NCBI RefSeq assembly: GCF_002920575.1
Contig: NZ_PQSQ01000019.1
Location: 1-64,000 of the forward strand
Length of the DNA: 64,000 nt
Source of the DNA: Streptomyces sp. Ru73
Lineage (GTDB): Bacteria > Actinomycetota > Actinomycetes > Streptomycetales > Streptomycetaceae
Reading direction: 5' to 3'
Numbering within the stretch: the stretch's first letter is position 1; every line of letters begins with the position of its first letter. Below, one piece after another: positions 60,778-64,000 of the stretch. The notes beneath the pieces are model-generated. The model searched no databases and was not told where the DNA came from. It saw only the letters and a program-made list of their open reading frames with translations. The position numbers were made by a program, and so were the translations under genes.

Positions 60778-61907
60778 CAGGCGGCCGCCTCTTCCTCGGC
60801 GGGGCCGCCTTCGTCGAGCCGGGCCACCACGTTGAGCAGGCAGGCGTGGTCCACGACGCCCAGGCAGCGGCCGTCCTCGACGACGCGCGCCGCACCGCCG
60901 GAGCGGGCCACGGCCTCGATGGCGTCGGAGATCAGCGTGTCGGGGGCGAGCGCGGCGCCCTCGTCGGCCTCGCCGGACTCGGCGGGCCGCATGGCACGGC
61001 GTACGGTCAGCACCTGCTCGCGCGGCACGTCGCGGACGAAGTCGCGGACGTAGTCGTCGGCCGGGGAGCCGACGATCTCCTCGGGGGTGCCGAGCTGGAC
61101 GATCTTCCCGTCCCGCATCAGGGCGATGCGGTCACCGAGCAGCAGGGCCTCGGCGAGGTCGTGGGTGATGAAGACCATCGTGCGGCCCTCCTCCTTGTGC
61201 AGGCGGATGACCTCCTCCTGCATGTCGCGCCGGATGAGCGGGTCCAGCGCGCTGAAGGGCTCGTCGAAGAGCAGGATCTCGGGGTCGACGGTGAGCGCGC
61301 GGGCCAGGCCGACGCGCTGCTGCTGACCGCCGGAGAGCTGGCCGGGACGGCGCTGCTCCAGTCCGCCGAGGCCGACCTTCTCCACCATCTCCATGGCCCT
61401 GGCGCGGCGTTCGGCCTTGCCGACGCCCTGGATCTCCAGCCCGTACGCCACGTTGTCCAGCACCGAGCGGTGCGGCAGCAGGCCGAAGTGCTGGAAGACC
61501 ATGGCGGCGCGGTGCCGGCGCAGCTCGCGCAGCGAGGACTTGTCCATGCCGCGCACGTCCTCGCCGTCCATCTCCAGGTCACCGCTCGTCGGCTCGATGA
61601 GCCGGGTCAGGCAGCGCACGAGGGTGGACTTGCCGGAGCCGGAGAGGCCCATGACGACGAAGACCTCGCCCTTCTTGACGTCGAAGGAGACGTCCCGGAC
61701 GGCGGCGGTGCAGCCGGTCTTCTCGCGCAGCTCCTGCGCGGACAGGTCGGTGAGGGAGGCGTCCCCCGGGACCTTGTCGGCCTTGGGCCCGAAGACCTTC
61801 CACAGCTTGCGGACGGCGAAGACGGCGTCCTGCTCGGGCGCCGAACCGGCGGACTCGGCGGGGGACTTGTCGCTGGCGGATGCGTCGATGACGGTGCCGG
61901 CCATCAC
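60777..61907 (-). CDS. Glycine betaine/choline ABC transporter ATP-binding protein
   Basis: 376 aa, ProV/OpuAA type. Walker A is [10 protein letters not shown] (about 84-93), the signature is LSGGQQQR, Walker B is EILLFDEP, and the switch His is in FITHDLAEA. The C-terminal 80 residues look like a CBS-type module ([21 protein letters not shown]), which in OpuA senses ionic strength. GTG 61907 and ATG 61904 are both possible starts, overlapping the betA stop. GGAGG lies 6-9 nt upstream. Confidence 0.93.
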   Translation of the reverse strand: MMAGTVIDASASDKSPAESAGSAPEQDAVFAVRKLWKVFGPKADKVPGDASLTDLSAQELREKTGCTAAVRDVSFDVKKGEVFVVMGLSGSGKSTLVRCLTRLIEPTSGDLEMDGEDVRGMDKSSLRELRRHRAAMVFQHFGLLPHRSVLDNVAYGLEIQGVGKAERRARAMEMVEKVGLGGLEQRRPGQLSGGQQQRVGLARALTVDPEILLFDEPFSALDPLIRRDMQEEVIRLHKEEGRTMVFITHDLAEALLLGDRIALMRDGKIVQLGTPEEIVGSPADDYVRDFVRDVPREQVLTVRRAMRPAESGEADEGAALAPDTLISDAIEAVARSGGAARVVEDGRCLGVVDHACLLNVVARLDEGGPAEEEAAA

Positions 61908-63463
61908 GCATCACCTCCCTGGGTCGGGGTCTCGGTGAGAATTTCGGCGCACTTCTCCCCCACCATCAGCACGCCGATCATCGGGTTCACGGCCGGCATC
62001 GTCGGGAAGACGGAGGCGTCCGCGATACGGATACCGCTCAGCCCGCGAATCCTCAACTGCGGGTCCACAACGGCGAGTTCGTCGTCCGCTGCACCCATCT
62101 TGCAGGTGCCGGCGGGGTGGTAAACGGTGTGCGCGGCCTTGCGGACCAGCTCGCTGATCTCCGCGTCCTCGGTCACGTCCGGACCGGGGAAGACCTCGCG
62201 CTTGAGCCACTTCTTGAACGGCTCGGCCTCGGCGACCTTGCGCGCCAGCTTGATGCCGTCGACGAGGGTCTGCCCGTCGTAGTCGCCCTCGTCCTCGAAG
62301 TACTTGAAGTCCAGGGCCGGCTTGACCTCGGGGTCGGCGGAGGTCAGGTAAAGACGGCCGCGCGCACGGGACTTGGGGATGTTCGGGGTCATCGACACGC
62401 CGTGCTCGGGGCGTTCGTAGCCCAGCCGCTCGGGGTTGTCGGTGAAGGGGATCTGGTAGAAGTGGAACATCAGGTCCGGACCCTTGTGGTCCGGGTCCCG
62501 CTTCACGAAGAGGCCCGCGTCGGAGTCCATCGCGGAGTTGCCCGGGATCGGCCCGTTGGTCTCCCAGACGATCACCGACTCGGGGTGGTCGATCAGGTTC
62601 TCGCCCACGCCCGGCAGGTCGAGCTTGCACTCGATGCCCAGCGCCTCCAGGTCCTTCTTCGGGCCGATGCCGGAGTGCAGCAGCAGCCGCGGGGTGTCCA
62701 CCGCACCGGCGCAGACCAGCACCTCGCGGCCGGCCTCCAGGTAGATCTCCTCGCCGTCCTTGGTGCGGACGTGCACGCCCTTGGCGACGGTGCCGTCCAG
62801 CTCCAGCTGGTACGCCCAGGTCTCCAGCAGCAGCGTGAGGTTCGGCCGGTCACCGGCCTCCATGTGCGGGTGCAGGTAGGCGACCGAAGCGGAGGACCGC
62901 TTGTTGTTCTCCGGGTGGTAGGAGAGGTCGAAGAAGCCGACGCCCTCCTCGAAGGGCTGGTCGTTGAAGCCGACGACCTCGGGCACGCCGAGGGCGGTCT
63001 TGGCGGCCTCGATCCAGTCGGTGGCGATCTCGTTCTGGTCCTTCTTCGCCACCCGCACGATGTTGTTGCGCAGCTTGCCGAAGTACGGGTCCATGGCCTT
63101 GGCGTTCCAGCCGGTGGCGCCCGCGGCCTCCCACTCGTCCCAGTCGGACGGCAGCGGCTTGAAGGAGATCAGCGTGTTGTGCGAGGAGCAGCCGCCGAGG
63201 ACCTTGGCGCGGCTGTGCAGGATGTGCGAGTTGCCGCGCGGCTGCTCGGTGGTCGTGTACTCGTAGTCCAGCTCGCCGCCGAGCAGGCCGAGCCACTTGC
63301 GCAGCGTCAGCACGTCCTCGCGGTCGATGTCGGACGGGCCGCCCTCGATGACGGCGACGGTGACGTCGGGGTCCTCGGTCAGGCGGGAGGCGATCACCGA
63401 ACCTGCGGTGCCGCCACCGACGATGACGTAGTCGGCGGACATCTTCTTCGCAGCGGGAGGCAT
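61904..63463 (-). CDS. betA: Choline dehydrogenase-like GMC oxidoreductase
   Basis: 519 aa. The FAD motif is [17 protein letters not shown] (about 12-28). GMC signature 1 is near [12 protein letters not shown], signature 2 is [16 protein letters not shown], and the C-terminal catalytic block is [13 protein letters not shown]. The position after a betaine aldehyde dehydrogenase-like gene and before a betaine ABC transporter supports choline as substrate, oxidised towards glycine betaine. AAGGAG precedes the ATG at 63463. Other alcohols remain possible. Confidence 0.88.
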   Translation of the reverse strand: MPPAAKKMSADYVIVGGGTAGSVIASRLTEDPDVTVAVIEGGPSDIDREDVLTLRKWLGLLGGELDYEYTTTEQPRGNSHILHSRAKVLGGCSSHNTLISFKPLPSDWDEWEAAGATGWNAKAMDPYFGKLRNNIVRVAKKDQNEIATDWIEAAKTALGVPEVVGFNDQPFEEGVGFFDLSYHPENNKRSSASVAYLHPHMEAGDRPNLTLLLETWAYQLELDGTVAKGVHVRTKDGEEIYLEAGREVLVCAGAVDTPRLLLHSGIGPKKDLEALGIECKLDLPGVGENLIDHPESVIVWETNGPIPGNSAMDSDAGLFVKRDPDHKGPDLMFHFYQIPFTDNPERLGYERPEHGVSMTPNIPKSRARGRLYLTSADPEVKPALDFKYFEDEGDYDGQTLVDGIKLARKVAEAEPFKKWLKREVFPGPDVTEDAEISELVRKAAHTVYHPAGTCKMGAADDELAVVDPQLRIRGLSGIRIADASVFPTMPAVNPMIGVLMVGEKCAEILTETPTQGGDA

Positions 63464-63681
63464 GGGTAGCTCCTTGTTTTTTCCAAAGTGCGAGCGGATG
63501 CGCAGTGCTTCGGAGCGGGTGTGCTCGGCGGGGCTGCGGATCCGCTGGGCCGCTTCCTTGCGGCGGGGGAGTCCAGAAGGGGGGAAGGGGGCGGGCCTGC
63601 GAGGGGGTGGGGGGTGCGGCCGGGCCCCGGGGGCCGGGCGGGCTGCACGGTGCGGCGGCCCGCCCGGTCGTGGCGGGCGGG
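63464..63681 (-). promoter_or_regulatory. betB-betA intergenic region
   Basis: 218 bp. The part next to betA is less G-rich and includes TTGTTTTTTCCAAAG; it could hold a betA promoter. A G-tract stretch (63570-63625) and the hairpin at 63634-63667 fill the remainder. There is no ORF of note. Confidence 0.4.
63634..63667 (-). terminator. Hairpin after betB
   Basis: A perfect 10-bp inverted repeat, CCGGGCGGGC (63634-63643) with 63658-63667, 14-nt loop. An overlapping alternative stem is CCCGCCC (63659-63665) with 63675-63681. It lies immediately past the betB stop and would weaken or stop read-through into betA. Confidence 0.55.
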
Positions 63682-64000
63682 TCAGCCCGCGAACCAGCGC
63701 ACCGGCTCCGGGCGCAGGTTCTCGTAGATGTGCTTGCTCTCGCGGTACTCGTCCAGGCCGGCCGGGCCCAGCTCGCGGCCGATGCCGGACTTGCCCATGC
63801 CGCCCCACTCCGCCTGCGGCAGGTAGGGGTGGTAGTCGTTGATCCAGACGGTGCCGTGGCGCAGCCGGGCCGCGACCCGGCGGGCGCGCGCGGTGTCACC
63901 GGACCACACCGCGCCGGCCAGGCCGTACTCGGTGTCGTTGGCGAGCGCGACGGCCTCGTCCTCGGTGGTGAAGGTCTCCACCGTCAGGATCGGCCCGAAG
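63682..64000 (-). CDS. betB: Aldehyde dehydrogenase, probably betaine aldehyde dehydrogenase (partial)
   Basis: Only the C-terminal 105 codons are in the window; the 5' part lies beyond position 64000. The segment FGPILTVETF, then ANDTEYGLAGAVWSGD, VWINDYHPYLPQAEWGGMGKSGIGRELG and the final EYRESKHIYENL are the standard ALDH C-terminus of the betaine aldehyde dehydrogenase group. The neighbours (betA and betaine ABC genes) support that role: NAD-dependent oxidation of betaine aldehyde to glycine betaine. Confidence 0.88.
   Translation of the reverse strand, partial: FGPILTVETFTTEDEAVALANDTEYGLAGAVWSGDTARARRVAARLRHGTVWINDYHPYLPQAEWGGMGKSGIGRELGPAGLDEYRESKHIYENLRPEPVRWFAG

Overview
The window reads as Streptomyces chromosomal DNA. 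Base composition is very high in G+C throughout. GTG and TTG starts are common, and many gene pairs overlap by the GTGA, ATGA or TGATG patterns. Only two in-frame TTA codons were found in the genes called here. Many products are typical of the genus: DUF397 with its XRE partner, an SCO4848-type membrane protein, an AAGNAAV-motif protein and a FBP treble-clef protein. From memory the gene order resembles the S. coelicolor region around SCO4839 (trpS) to about SCO4890; no search was run to confirm this. No tRNA, rRNA, CRISPR array, insertion sequence or phage module was recognised.

Layout, left to right. 0-11 kb: a LysR/MFS divergent pair, a scar-like chimeric gene remnant, then a leftward nucleoside uptake and salvage operon (BMP lipoprotein, ABC ATPase with an apparent ATC start, two permeases, cytidine deaminase, thymidine phosphorylase), and an M20 amidohydrolase. 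11-20 kb: a nonulosonic-acid (sialic-acid-like) cell-surface polymer locus in two divergent arms. One arm has a NeuB-type synthase, a CMP-nonulosonate synthetase fused to a HAD phosphatase, and two transferase-like proteins. The other has a GT2 glycosyltransferase, a polysialyltransferase-like protein and a membrane acyltransferase. 20-26 kb: small inducible or resistance-like cassettes (TetR with an FAD monooxygenase and two clear operators, a GNAT, a blasticidin-S-deaminase-like enzyme) and a gluconate cluster (gntP, gntK, GntR).

26-34 kb: a coenzyme-B12 acyl-CoA mutase catalytic subunit without a B12 domain, an L,D-transpeptidase, and two paralogous ECF sigma/membrane-protein cassettes side by side. 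An 18-bp tandem repeat and a frameshifted hypothetical gene follow. 34-40 kb: a GH20 hexosaminidase lipoprotein, a degenerate UraD-like protein and the sdhCDAB operon. 40-47.6 kb: a TTA-containing hydrolase, a TetR operon with paired operators, an eCIS/toxin-type AAGNAAV protein, an FBP protein, an XRE-DUF397 pair and a metallophosphoesterase operon.

47.8-57.6 kb: a D-Ala-D-Ala carboxypeptidase, a YihY/BrkB protein, a 2'-5' RNA ligase-like protein, trpS, an SDR, a MocR-type regulator divergent from an AhpD-like/ICL-like pair, a secreted trypsin-like protease and a TTA-containing GNAT. 57.6-64 kb: a leftward choline/glycine betaine module (betB running off the edge, betA, ATPase, an unlisted 59-aa coupled ORF, a double-domain permease and a binding lipoprotein).

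Functionally the window mixes core metabolism (sdh, trpS, nucleoside salvage) with envelope construction (polymer locus, L,D- and D,D-peptidases) and osmolyte uptake. The strongest candidates for new biology are the polymer locus and its three transferase-like proteins, the BSD-like deaminase, the Tyr/Arg-type mutase without a B12 domain, the small coupled ORF in the betaine operon, and the AAGNAAV protein.
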